This document shows, one piece after another, positions 14,976-23,476 of a stretch of DNA of 64,000 bases. A program made the position numbers and the translations under genes. The notes under the pieces are model-generated. The model saw only the letters and a program-made list of their open reading frames with translations, was not told where the DNA came from and searched no databases. The stretch is taken from positions 1-64,000 of the forward strand of contig JACPZP010000210.1 in the NCBI GenBank assembly GCA_016195405.1, in the 5' to 3' direction. The number at the start of each line of letters is the position of its first letter. Within the stretch, counting starts at the first letter, position 1. The stretch is from Planctomycetota bacterium. Its GTDB lineage: Bacteria; Planctomycetota; Planctomycetia; Gemmatales; Gemmataceae.

Positions 14976-15386
14976 ATGCACGAAACCTTCGAACACACCG
15001 CCGACCTCGGTCTGCGCATCCGCGCCGGCGATCTCGAAGCGTTGTTTGTCGAAGCCGCTCAGTGTTTGTTCGAGGCCATCGTCGAGGATTTGAGCACCGT
15101 CCAGCCTTTGCGGCGCGTGGACATTGTGCTCGCCAAAGATGAGCCCGATTACTTGCTCTTCGATTGGCTCAAGGAACTCTTGTACCACTTCGACAGCGAG
15201 CATCTGCTCTTCGGCCGCTTTGAGGCGCATGTGACCGAGCAGGGCCTTACGGGCAGCGCATGGGGTGAGGTGCTCGATCGTTCGCGGCACAACCTCGAGC
15301 ACGAGGTGAAGGCGATCACCTATCACGGTTTGAAGGTGGAGAAGACCGAGAACGAATGGTTAGCGGAAGTGATCGTGGATATTTGA
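14976..15386 (+). CDS. Archease (RtcB activator)
   Basis: A 136-residue archease, the protein that lets RtcB turn over and be guanylylated. The typical start HETFEHTADLGLRIRA is present, followed by ALFVEAAQCLFEAI, LLFDWLKELLYHFD, and the end KAITYHGLKVEKTENEWLAEVIVDI. Length matches the family. RtcB follows on the same strand, 123 bases downstream, so the two form a functional pair in RNA ligation. A palindromic repeat sits between them. Confidence 0.92.
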   Translation: MHETFEHTADLGLRIRAGDLEALFVEAAQCLFEAIVEDLSTVQPLRRVDIVLAKDEPDYLLFDWLKELLYHFDSEHLLFGRFEAHVTEQGLTGSAWGEVLDRSRHNLEHEVKAITYHGLKVEKTENEWLAEVIVDI

Positions 15387-15398
15387 TGAATGTCAATC

Positions 15399-15483
15399 AA
15401 GCCCGCAGGCGAGTCTTCGAGCCTGCGCGGGTGCCCGAAGGCTTCGCGGCACCCCGCAAGCTCGAAGACTCGCCCGCGGGCTT
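15399..15483. repeat. Palindromic repeat (AAGCCCGCAGGCGAG family) between archease and rtcB
   Basis: The left arm from 15399 (AAGCCCGCAGGCGAGTCTTC and on) pairs with the right arm ending at 15483, with a few mismatches over about 36 bases each, leaving almost no loop. A half-copy with the same arm lies at 34938-34973. The hairpin could attenuate transcription into rtcB, but it resembles the other dispersed repeats more than a classical terminator. Confidence 0.85.
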
Positions 15484-15509
15484 GGATTCAATGAATCGGA
15501 GTTGGAGAT

Positions 15510-16973
15510 ATGCCCAAGGAAACCTATCACGGCCCTCTCGAACAGGTGGACGCCTGCTGCTACCGCATTCCGAAGTCGTACAAGCCCGGCATGCGCGTCG
15601 ATGGCCTCATTTTTGCCAATGAAAAGCTCATCGACGCCGTGAAGAAGGACCAGGCTGCCGAGCAGGTGGCCAACGTCGCATTTCTGCCAGGCATCCAGCA
15701 CGCCAGCCTGGCCATGCCCGACATCCATTGGGGTTACGGCTTTTGCATCGGCGGCGTCTGCGCCACCGATCCGGACGAAGGCGGCGTCATCTCGCCCGGC
15801 GGGGTCGGCTACGACATCAATTGCGGCGTCCGTCTCATGCGCTCCAACCTCTACTACCGCGACGTCAAGCCGCATATACGCGACCTCGTCGAGTCGCTAT
15901 TCCGCAACATCCCCACCGGCGTCGGCAAGTCGGGACGCTATGAGTTCCGCGGCAAGGAGATCCATCAACTCCTGGCCGACGGTTCGCGCTACCTCTTGTC
16001 GCGCGGTTTGGCCGAGCAGCGCGACATCGACTACACCGAGGCACATGGCAAGCTCGACGGCGCCGATCCGGACCAGGTTTCCGACCACGCCAAGAACCGC
16101 GGCGCCGAGCAGTGCGGCACGCTCGGCTCCGGCAATCATTTCCTCGAAGTGCAAATCGTCGACGCCATCTTCGACGCCGATGCCGCGGCAGTCATGGGCC
16201 TGGAAAAAGACATGGTCTGCGTGATGATCCACTCCGGCTCGCGCGGCCTGGGCTATCAGGTGTGCGACGACGCCCTGCACATGCTCCGCAAGGCGCCGGA
16301 GAAGTACGGCATCGAGCTGCCCGACCGCCAGCTCGCCTGCGCTCCAATCAACAGTCCCGAAGGCGTGAAGTACATCGCCGCCATGCGCGCCGCCGCCAAC
16401 TTCGCTTGGTGCAACCGCCAGCTTCTCATGCAGCAGGCCCGCGAAGTCTTCGCCGATATGTTCGGCCGCAAGTGGCAGGAAATGCAGATGAACCTGGTTT
16501 ACGACGTTTGCCATAACATCGCCAAGTTCGAGGAGCACGCGATCGGCGGCAAGACGAAGAAGGTCTGGGTGCATCGCAAGGGGGCGACGCGCGCCTTCCC
16601 GCCGGAGCACCCGGAGATTCCGCCGCTCTATCGCAAGATCGGCCAGCCGGTGATCATCCCTGGCGACATGGGCCGCGCGAGTTGGGTGTTGGTCGGCCAG
16701 CCAGGCAGCATGGAAAAGACGTTCGGCACCACCTGCCACGGCGCCGGCCGAGCGATGAGCCGGACCGCGGCGCTCAAGGACGCCATTGGCCGCCGCATCG
16801 ACAAGGAACTGGAAGCGCGCGGCGTGATCGCCCGTGCCCAGAGCCGCAAGGGCCTGGCGGAGGAGCAGCCCAAGGCGTACAAGAACGTCGACGACGTGGT
16901 CGAAGTCGTCCACAATGCCGGCCTGTCGCGCAAAGTGGCGCGAATGCGGCCCATTGGCGTAATCAAAGGGTAG
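15510..16973 (+). CDS. rtcB: RNA-splicing ligase RtcB
   Basis: A 487-residue RtcB ligase that joins RNA 2',3'-cyclic phosphate (or 3'-phosphate) to 5'-OH ends with GTP and Mn. Key motifs: MPDIHWGYGFCIGG, GVGYDINCGVR (metal-binding Asp102 and Cys105), GSGNHFLEVQ (from about 210), HSGSRGLG, VHRKGATRAFPP, and CHGAGRAMSR (His near 410, the likely guanylylated histidine). Length is standard. The ATG has GGAG just upstream. Together with archease it makes a complete RNA ligation unit. The upstream HEPN pair makes a role in repair after RNA damage plausible but unproven. Confidence 0.96.
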   Translation: MPKETYHGPLEQVDACCYRIPKSYKPGMRVDGLIFANEKLIDAVKKDQAAEQVANVAFLPGIQHASLAMPDIHWGYGFCIGGVCATDPDEGGVISPGGVGYDINCGVRLMRSNLYYRDVKPHIRDLVESLFRNIPTGVGKSGRYEFRGKEIHQLLADGSRYLLSRGLAEQRDIDYTEAHGKLDGADPDQVSDHAKNRGAEQCGTLGSGNHFLEVQIVDAIFDADAAAVMGLEKDMVCVMIHSGSRGLGYQVCDDALHMLRKAPEKYGIELPDRQLACAPINSPEGVKYIAAMRAAANFAWCNRQLLMQQAREVFADMFGRKWQEMQMNLVYDVCHNIAKFEEHAIGGKTKKVWVHRKGATRAFPPEHPEIPPLYRKIGQPVIIPGDMGRASWVLVGQPGSMEKTFGTTCHGAGRAMSRTAALKDAIGRRIDKELEARGVIARAQSRKGLAEEQPKAYKNVDDVVEVVHNAGLSRKVARMRPIGVIKG

Positions 16974-17024
16974 CGGGATTGGATTGATTCATTTGATCCA
17001 TTGCAGACACACCCATACAGGTCG

Positions 17025-17053
17025 TGAAACGAAAGTTTCGTTCATGAAACGAA
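17025..17053. repeat. TGAAACGAA direct repeats around a short palindrome
   Basis: TGAAACGAA occurs at 17025-17033 and 17045-17053, 20 bases apart, with the palindrome AACGAAAGTTTCGTT (17028-17042) between. The site is 91 bases upstream of the WD40 gene at 17144, so it could be a repressor operator. The same 9-mer in reverse (TTCGTTTCA) occurs at 60300 and 60337. Confidence 0.45.
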
Positions 17054-17143
17054 TTGGTCCTGTCTGAATCTGCTTGCACTCGGACCGTGGAGCGAACATA
17101 GTGGGATTATTCCCAATTCGCGCCTCGGTTCGAGGTTCACGTC

Positions 17144-19612
17144 ATGCATTTCCTCTGCTTCACGCTGCTGTTGCCTTTGACGGCCTTACCGCAAGACGAG
17201 AATTCTGAGAATGAACAACTCGTTTCGTGGTGGAACGACCTGGCCGGCGACAGCGAACGCGCCTATCGGGCCATATGGCAATTCGTCGAGCATCCCAAAG
17301 CGACGGCAGCGTTTCTGCGACAACAGATTCAACCGGTGAAAGCCGCCGATTCAAAGGTGCTCGCGCAGCTCGTAAAGGACTTGAGCAGCGATCAGTTCGC
17401 CGTGCGCGCCAAAGCGACGCGTGACTTGGAAAAGCTCCAACACCTGGCGAAAGAAGCTTTGTCGAAGGCTGCGAAAACCGAATTGCCGCTGGAGGTGCAA
17501 AGGCGGATTGAAGTTTTGCTGCGCAAGCTGATCGGCCCACCGGCAGACGCGGAGACAGTGCGAGCCGTGCGGGCTGTGGAGATTCTGGAACTCATCGCCA
17601 ATGAGGACGCGCGCGAAGTTCTCAAGCATTGGGCGTCGGGCGCGCCGACGGCGATTCTGACGGAGGAAGCACGCGATTCACTAACGCGCTTAGGCACGAG
17701 GCCGCAGCTTGCGCCCATTCCACTTGGGCAGAAGACGGACGGCGATGGTGAAGCGTTGCCGTATGGGGCGCTTGCGCGGCTGGGAACCACGCGTTTTCGA
17801 CCCGGCGCAGGGTATGGCAGCGACGCGTTTCTCTTCACCGAGGATAACAAACAACTGATGCTATTTGGCGGCCAAGGCATTCGTTTCATGGACGCGGTTT
17901 CAGGAAAGTCGGCTCAGCAGCCTGACAAGAGCTTCGGCAGCGCAGGACATTTGGGGCTCTCCAGGGAACAGAAACTGCTAGCAGTCTCAGGTTACCACGG
18001 TTCAAAAAAAGAAAGCAGTACAGTTTTTCTCGATTGGCCTTCCTGCAAAGAAGTCTGGCGCGTTGCGAACGGCACGCGCATGAGTCCGAAATCGCTTGGA
18101 ATCACCAAAAGCCGAACGGTCGTTGCACTCCTTTACAATGGCACGATGCGCGAATGGGATCCGGTGGACAGGCTGCAAAGGATTCCGAAACTGCCCAAAG
18201 ATTTCCAAGGGCACCAGATCTCTCCCGATGGTAGATGGGTCGCCGGGCACATGAAGGACAATTCGGCGCTTTACCTCTGGGAGTTACAGAGCGACAAGCC
18301 GCCGCGCCGATTGACCACGACTCGATATTTCAGCCCGACTCTCGCTTTCTCGGCCGATGGAAACAAGTTAGCGCTGACCGAGTGGCGTGATTGCGTTGAA
18401 GTCTGGGATGTCCCCAAAGGACGGCTCTTGCACCGCCTTGTGGTTCCGCAGAAACGAGGAGGCATCGAGGCATTCACGTTTTCACCGGACGGAAAGAGCC
18501 TTGCAGTCTTCCAGAATTACGAACGCAACACCATTTGGGACCTGGAAACAGGCAAGCTGCGGTGCGAGCTTACGAGAATCAATCATCCGTCCGGGGTCGG
18601 CCGCTATGCAGTCTTTTCGCATGACAGCAAGCGCCTCGCTGCGGGCGGATGGCCTGGCATCATCGTTTGGGACGCGAACACGGGCGCGGCCACGCAGCAG
18701 GACGTCGGGCATTACAGCGTACTCGAGTCCTTGAAGTTCAGTCCGCAAGGCGATTTGGTTGCAAGCGCAGGACACGACGGCACGATCCGAATTTGGGACG
18801 CCGCGACAGGAAAGCAGCTTTCGATCCTACTCCACGATCTGAGAGCATGGATCAACGATCTGGTGTTCTCACCCGACGGCCGACGCCTTGCCAGCACAGC
18901 CTTCGACGACACGATTCGGGTCTGGGATCCGCGTACGGGTAAGCAGGTACTGAAGCTGGCAGGTCACGGCGAGCTAGGTGGTCGACGTTGGATTGCCTTT
19001 GCAAAGGGCGGCCAAGAGCTGGTGTCCTGGGGCACCGATTGTTATTTACGTGCTTGGGACTTGAAAACGGGAAAAGCAGCGGCGGAGCATCGAATCCTTC
19101 CAGAGGGGGTGCCAAAGGCGGACGCGCCCGAAGATCAAATCCCTATTTTGGGTGGTGTTTTCACCGCAGACGGTAAGCTGTTCGGACTGGGCAACAGCAA
19201 CGGTTCACGCACATTTATCGACATCCACTCAGGGGAGCAGGCTTTCCGGCTTCCGACCAGAGCCGAGCCATATGCAATGTCCCCAAATGGAAAGCACTTG
19301 GCGATGCAACTTACGGTAACTGATCTGGAAATCTGGGACTTCCCATCGCGCAGCATGGCCCAAGTTGTCAGCACCGATGACGGAATCCGCAGCGTGGCGT
19401 GGTCACCGGATGGACGTAGCTTCGCGGTAGTGGGCGAACGCGACGTCACGCTATTTGAAACTGCGTCGGGAAAGACGCGCCTCGGTCTCGAAAACCTGGA
19501 GGGCAGACCGTACCGCGCCGCGTTCGCGCCCGATGGTCGCCGGCTGGCGGTAGGGCTTTTGGACACGTCGATTCTCATCATGGACCTGCCGACCATTGCA
19601 CGAGCGCATTGA
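17144..19612 (+). CDS. Exported WD40 protein with helical N-terminal module
   Basis: An 822-residue protein with a short signal sequence (MHFLCFTLLLPLTALPQ). Residues 60-180 are helical, with a VKDLSSDQFAVRAKATRDLEKL segment and LPLEVQRRIEVLLRKLI that resemble a HEAT-like module. From about residue 230 the sequence is repeated WD40 blades ending in IRIWDA, IRVWDP and LEIWDF. No haem site is present. The next gene is a shorter paralogue with the same helical module in a different position. Probably a periplasmic or surface scaffold, function unknown. Confidence 0.8.
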   Translation: MHFLCFTLLLPLTALPQDENSENEQLVSWWNDLAGDSERAYRAIWQFVEHPKATAAFLRQQIQPVKAADSKVLAQLVKDLSSDQFAVRAKATRDLEKLQHLAKEALSKAAKTELPLEVQRRIEVLLRKLIGPPADAETVRAVRAVEILELIANEDAREVLKHWASGAPTAILTEEARDSLTRLGTRPQLAPIPLGQKTDGDGEALPYGALARLGTTRFRPGAGYGSDAFLFTEDNKQLMLFGGQGIRFMDAVSGKSAQQPDKSFGSAGHLGLSREQKLLAVSGYHGSKKESSTVFLDWPSCKEVWRVANGTRMSPKSLGITKSRTVVALLYNGTMREWDPVDRLQRIPKLPKDFQGHQISPDGRWVAGHMKDNSALYLWELQSDKPPRRLTTTRYFSPTLAFSADGNKLALTEWRDCVEVWDVPKGRLLHRLVVPQKRGGIEAFTFSPDGKSLAVFQNYERNTIWDLETGKLRCELTRINHPSGVGRYAVFSHDSKRLAAGGWPGIIVWDANTGAATQQDVGHYSVLESLKFSPQGDLVASAGHDGTIRIWDAATGKQLSILLHDLRAWINDLVFSPDGRRLASTAFDDTIRVWDPRTGKQVLKLAGHGELGGRRWIAFAKGGQELVSWGTDCYLRAWDLKTGKAAAEHRILPEGVPKADAPEDQIPILGGVFTADGKLFGLGNSNGSRTFIDIHSGEQAFRLPTRAEPYAMSPNGKHLAMQLTVTDLEIWDFPSRSMAQVVSTDDGIRSVAWSPDGRSFAVVGERDVTLFETASGKTRLGLENLEGRPYRAAFAPDGRRLAVGLLDTSILIMDLPTIARAH

Positions 19613-19622
19613 GGACTCAATC

Positions 19623-20771
19623 ATGATTGGCATATGTTTGATTCTGTCGAGTACGACTCTTTTCGCGCAGGAACCGGTTAATCCACCCATCATTCGCGCC
19701 CTGGCTTTTTCGGCGGACGGCAATTGGCTTGCGGCGTCCAGCGGCGAGCCGGATGAAGGCGGCGATCTCGTCGTCTGGAATCTAAAGGCGCGCAAAGCGC
19801 AGTTCATTCACCGCGAGAAGACCGGCATCCCTTCCGTGGCATTTTCGCCCGACAGCTCCCTTTTGGCCGTCGGCGGCTTCGGCGATGAGTGCAAGCTGCT
19901 TGATGCTGCCACGGGCAAGCCGAGAACCGTCCTCGCGGGCCACGGTGAAGCGGCTCGTGGCGTCGCGTTTTCGCCTGATGGCAAGGTGCTCGCCGTCGGA
20001 TGCTACGATCACAACATTCGGCTCTGGGACGTCCAGGCCGCGAAACTGCTGCACACCCTCGAGGGCCATGGCGACAGAGTTTACGACGTCGCGTTTAGCC
20101 ATGACGGCACCCGCCTGGCCTCGGTCGGCCCAGATAAGTCCATCCGCATTTGGGATTGGAAAGAAGGCAAGCTGCAAAAGAGTTTCAGTGAGGTCGGTTT
20201 CAGAGCGCGCTCGGTGCATTTCGGCCCCGAAGATAAGTGGCTCGCCGTATCTTACTGGGAATCCGCGTTAACCTTGCGCGATGCCGACTCCGGCAAGGTG
20301 TTGTTCGCGCGCAAAGGCATCGGCGGCGGCGACGGGCTTGCCCTCTCCAAAGACGGCTCGGTCGCGGCCACGACTAGCGGCCGGTTTGTTTTCGTTCATC
20401 GCGATCTCCTGCGAAAAGCTGACACGGGAGAAAAGAAACGCTTCCTTGCCCTTCTTGAACGTCTGGACGATGACGACATCACCGTTCGCGAGCAAGCGGG
20501 GCAGGATCTGCTCAAGATCGGCACTGTCGTCGAGCCATTTTTGGCCGAGGCGATGAAGGCCGGCAAATCGGTGGAGGTAAAAATGCGCGCCCGAAGGCTG
20601 CGCGAGGCGCTTCTGGAACAGCCCGACATTCGGCTCGAGGGGCATCAAGCGACGGTGCATTGCGTGCAGTTTTCGCCCGATGGCGCCACGCTGGCCAGCG
20701 CTGGCCGGGACGGCGTCATTGTCTTTTGGGACACGAAGACTTGGAAGAAAACCGGCGAATTGCGACGGTAG
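19623..20771 (+). CDS. Exported WD40 protein with an internal helical module
   Basis: A 382-residue protein starting at the ATG at 19623 (MIGICLILSSTTLFAQEP, a short signal peptide), 11 bases after the previous stop. The N-terminal part consists of WD40 blades such as IRLWDVQAAKLLHTLEGH and IRIWDWKEGK. The helical segment LDDDDITVREQAGQDLLKIG follows near residue 280, then SVEVKMRARRLREALLEQ, and a final WD40 blade (IVFWDTKTWK). The helical segment matches the N-terminal module of the upstream gene in pattern. Upstream M at 19596 is rejected because it overlaps the previous coding end. Function unknown. Confidence 0.8.
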   Translation: MIGICLILSSTTLFAQEPVNPPIIRALAFSADGNWLAASSGEPDEGGDLVVWNLKARKAQFIHREKTGIPSVAFSPDSSLLAVGGFGDECKLLDAATGKPRTVLAGHGEAARGVAFSPDGKVLAVGCYDHNIRLWDVQAAKLLHTLEGHGDRVYDVAFSHDGTRLASVGPDKSIRIWDWKEGKLQKSFSEVGFRARSVHFGPEDKWLAVSYWESALTLRDADSGKVLFARKGIGGGDGLALSKDGSVAATTSGRFVFVHRDLLRKADTGEKKRFLALLERLDDDDITVREQAGQDLLKIGTVVEPFLAEAMKAGKSVEVKMRARRLREALLEQPDIRLEGHQATVHCVQFSPDGATLASAGRDGVIVFWDTKTWKKTGELRR

Positions 20772-20826
20772 AAGCGTTGCGTCGGGGGCGCTTTCCGTGC
20801 AAACCAAATTGAGCGGTTGCAATCGA

Positions 20827-21093
20827 TTAGAGAGAAGCTTGGCCATTCGATATTGCGGATACCTCACCAGGCAATACTTCGAGCCGCGAGACATGCCGAA
20901 GTGAAAACGTGTTTGTCAGCACCATTTCGGTTAACAATATGCCTTGCTTCTTTTCGAAGAAATCGACGCTTGCAAGTTTTATCGACAAAAGTTCTGGATG
21001 ATTTACCTGTAGCGCGGTTTGTTCGAGTAAATGGATGCGAAAGGGACGAAAAGGTTGACTCTTGAGCCACTCGCGGAGTTCGTTGGGCGGCAT
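20827..21093 (-). CDS. Small protein of the 'PFRPFRIHL' family (second copy)
   Basis: An 88-residue protein. It begins LREWLKSQPFRPFRIHLLEQ, then LQVNHPELLSI, and ends with SRLEVL near residue 74. The upstream gene product has the same pattern at the same places, so the two are paralogues in tandem. A strong GGAGGAAC site precedes its ATG and overlaps the end of the upstream gene, whose TAA stop directly abuts the ATG. Similar small proteins are abundant in planctomycetes and have no known function. Confidence 0.65.
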   Translation of the reverse strand: MPPNELREWLKSQPFRPFRIHLLEQTALQVNHPELLSIKLASVDFFEKKQGILLTEMVLTNTFSLRHVSRLEVLPGEVSAISNGQASL

Positions 21094-21351
21094 TTATGTT
21101 CCTCCCATCGCCGCAGATGTCAAGCATTCCACGCGATCGATACGTTCCATGGGGACAATTTCCGTGCGCAGGGCTATTGGCCATGCGTCCGGATCGCTCG
21201 GATCCGGAATGGCGATTGAGAATAGATTTGTCCCGATGACATTGTTGTAGGCATGCCGTACATCGTAAGTGGCGCCATCCTTCAAGAAGACCCGAAACGG
21301 CTTGAACGGTCGCTGGTGAAGAAGGTCGTATATCTGTTGCGGAAGTGACAT
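21094..21351 (-). CDS. Small protein of the 'PFRPFRIHL' family (first copy)
   Basis: An 85-residue protein from the ATG at 21351, which has a GAGGAG site just upstream. It begins MSLPQQIYDLLHQRPFKPFR, then a YDVRHAYNNVIG segment and ends with VPMERIDRVECL. The downstream gene (20827-21093) has the same organisation: a short helix, PFxPFR, a (V/D)xH turn, and a final R(L/V)E strand. It is divergent from the Gfo/Idh/MocA gene with about 100 bases between. Function unknown. Confidence 0.65.
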   Translation of the reverse strand: MSLPQQIYDLLHQRPFKPFRVFLKDGATYDVRHAYNNVIGTNLFSIAIPDPSDPDAWPIALRTEIVPMERIDRVECLTSAAMGGT

Positions 21352-21452
21352 GAAACTCTCCTCAACTTCAACTCTTTGCATTATGATCCACGGTGCCGCA
21401 ACAGGCAAGAGATACGCGATATTCTTCCCACGAGGCTAACAAGGAGCGAACG

Positions 21453-22775
21453 ATGCAGCAGCGTATGAACCGGCGGCGATTCTTGCAAACCTCGGCGGCG
21501 CTGGCGGCGGCCGGGACCATGGTGACGGGCCTTGACGCGGGTCAGCAGCAGCAGGAGCGGATTCGGCTGGGCATCATCGGCGTCGCGGGACAGGGACAGT
21601 ACAACTGGTCGAACATGCGGCAGGAGAACATCGTCGCGCTGTGCGACGTCGACGAGAACCGGGCGGCGCCGGTCCGCAAGGAGTTTCCCAAGGCGCAGTT
21701 CTACGGGGATTATCGCCGGCTCATCGAGAACAAGGACGTGCAGGCCGTGGTCGTCAGCACGCCGGATCACCATCACGCTTTCGCGGCTATGGCGGCGATG
21801 CGGGCCGGGAAGCATGTCTATTGCGAAAAGCCGCTCGCCCATTCGGTGCATGAAGTCCGTTTGATGACCGAGGCGGCCGGGCGGAACAAAGTCGTGACCC
21901 AAATGGGCACGCAGATTCACGCCGGCGAAAATTACCGCCGCGTCGTCGAGATCGTCCAAGCAGGCGGCATCGGGCAGGTGCGCCGCGTCCACGTCTGGTG
22001 CAGCCGCCGGCCCGACCCCGGTTTCCGCGTTCCCGAAGCCAAGCCGCCCAACGGATTCAACTACGACCTTTGGCTCGGCCCGGCGCCGCAGCGGACCTAT
22101 CCGCCCTTCCGCACCGGCCCGAGCAACACCAGCGTTCATTTCCACTGGCGCTGGTGGTCGGATTACGGCGGCGGCGTCTTGGCGGACATGGCCTGCCACT
22201 TCATGGACTTGCCCCACTGGGCGCTCAATCTGCGGCAACCGACGACGGTCGCCGCGGAGGGCCGGATCACCTACAAGGGCGACAACGAGATGCCGGACCT
22301 GCTCCAAGTCGATTACGAATACCCCGCGCGCGGCGCCAGTCCGCCGGTGCATCTCACCTGGTATCATGGCATCCACGGCCCTGATCTTGCCGGCAAAGTG
22401 CGCTATAACGGCTTTTCGAACGGCGTCCTTTTCGAGGGCGAAGACGGCAAGCGCCTGATCGCCGATTACGACAATCACCGACTCATGCCCGAAGCCTTCG
22501 CGCGCGATTATCAAAGGCCGCGGCAGACGATTGCGCGATCCGTGGGCCATCACCGGGAATGGTTGAATGCGATTCGCAACGGCACAACGACGACGTGCAA
22601 TTTCGATTATTCCGGGGCTCTGAGCGAAGCGGTGCTATTAGGCAACGTCGCCTACCGCGCCGGCGGCGGCAAGCTCCAGTACGACGCCAAGACCGGCCGC
22701 ATCCCCAACAATGAAAAGGCGGCGGCGTTATTGCGGCGGGAGTATCGGCGCGGGTGGACGCTGCCGGGGCAATAA
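21453..22775 (+). CDS. Tat-exported Gfo/Idh/MocA family oxidoreductase
   Basis: A 440-residue NAD(P)-dependent oxidoreductase. The start at 21453 is preceded by AAGGAG and opens a twin-arginine signal (MNRRRFLQTSAALAAAG). The Rossmann loop GIIGVAGQGQ follows near residue 40, and the family EKPLA motif near residue 125. A DMACHFMDLPHWAL segment matches the usual dimer/catalytic region. Such exported Gfo/Idh/MocA proteins are numerous in planctomycetes and are thought to act on sugars or glycan fragments in the periplasm. Substrate unknown. No sugar genes flank it. Confidence 0.9.
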   Translation: MQQRMNRRRFLQTSAALAAAGTMVTGLDAGQQQQERIRLGIIGVAGQGQYNWSNMRQENIVALCDVDENRAAPVRKEFPKAQFYGDYRRLIENKDVQAVVVSTPDHHHAFAAMAAMRAGKHVYCEKPLAHSVHEVRLMTEAAGRNKVVTQMGTQIHAGENYRRVVEIVQAGGIGQVRRVHVWCSRRPDPGFRVPEAKPPNGFNYDLWLGPAPQRTYPPFRTGPSNTSVHFHWRWWSDYGGGVLADMACHFMDLPHWALNLRQPTTVAAEGRITYKGDNEMPDLLQVDYEYPARGASPPVHLTWYHGIHGPDLAGKVRYNGFSNGVLFEGEDGKRLIADYDNHRLMPEAFARDYQRPRQTIARSVGHHREWLNAIRNGTTTTCNFDYSGALSEAVLLGNVAYRAGGGKLQYDAKTGRIPNNEKAAALLRREYRRGWTLPGQ

Positions 22776-22797
22776 AAACCTGTTGCTAGGTGACCTC

Positions 22798-23454
22798 ATG
22801 ACGGAAAAGGAGTGGTTGGATTGTAGTGATCCGCGTGCCGTTTTTGCCGAGATCAAACAGCGTCCGAGTTTCAGAAAGATCAGGTTAGCAGCATGCGGTT
22901 GTTGCCGCGAAATCTTTTGGGGAGATCTCAAAGACCGGGCACGCAAGTCTGTTGAAGTTGCGGAGCGAATGGCCGATGGTGAAGCCACTGAAGAGGAAGG
23001 ACTCGCAGCATTCCACGCTGCGAACATGTTTGCCGATCCCAATTCCACATCCTTCCTTAAGGAAGTCGCCGAGTTCCAAGAGCTCAGTTCTCAAGATAAG
23101 GAGGCCTTTCAGTGGGCCGCGCATGAAGCAGGTATGGCGTGTTGGCCTGAACCACAGCTATGCGTGGGAAGCCGCGGCGACTTTCAAAGAGAGCGCCTTC
23201 GCGCAAAGGTCTTTCGAGAAGTTTTCGGCAATCCCTTCCGTTCGCCCAGCCTTAAACTAAATTGCCTCAATTCAGGAACTATCCAACTTGCGGAGCACAT
23301 CTACCATGAGCGAGCCTTCGGCGACTTGCCGGTACTTGCGGAGGCGATGGAGAAAGAGGGCTGCACTGCGACAGACATTCTTGAGCACTTCCGTGAGAAT
23401 AGTTTTCACGTGAGAGGATGCTGGGCTCTTGATTTGATCTTGGACAAATCGTGA
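22798..23454 (+). CDS. Gemmata-type protein with 'RKIRLAACGCCR' motif
   Basis: A 218-residue cytoplasmic protein starting MTEKEWLDCSDPRAVFAEI, with the block FRKIRLAACGCCREIF near residue 25 and the C-terminal pattern NPFRSPSL, then HIYHERAFGDLPVLAEAMEKEG and HVRGCWALDLILDKS. From memory this pattern recurs in large paralogous sets in Gemmata and relatives; the function is unknown to me. The conserved cysteines (CGCCR) may bind metal. The ATG at 22798 has AGGTGA upstream. The upstream open frame overlaps the oxidoreductase gene and is rejected. Confidence 0.75.
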   Translation: MTEKEWLDCSDPRAVFAEIKQRPSFRKIRLAACGCCREIFWGDLKDRARKSVEVAERMADGEATEEEGLAAFHAANMFADPNSTSFLKEVAEFQELSSQDKEAFQWAAHEAGMACWPEPQLCVGSRGDFQRERLRAKVFREVFGNPFRSPSLKLNCLNSGTIQLAEHIYHERAFGDLPVLAEAMEKEGCTATDILEHFRENSFHVRGCWALDLILDKS

Positions 23455-23476
23455 CTACGAGGGGATTCCGGCAGGT

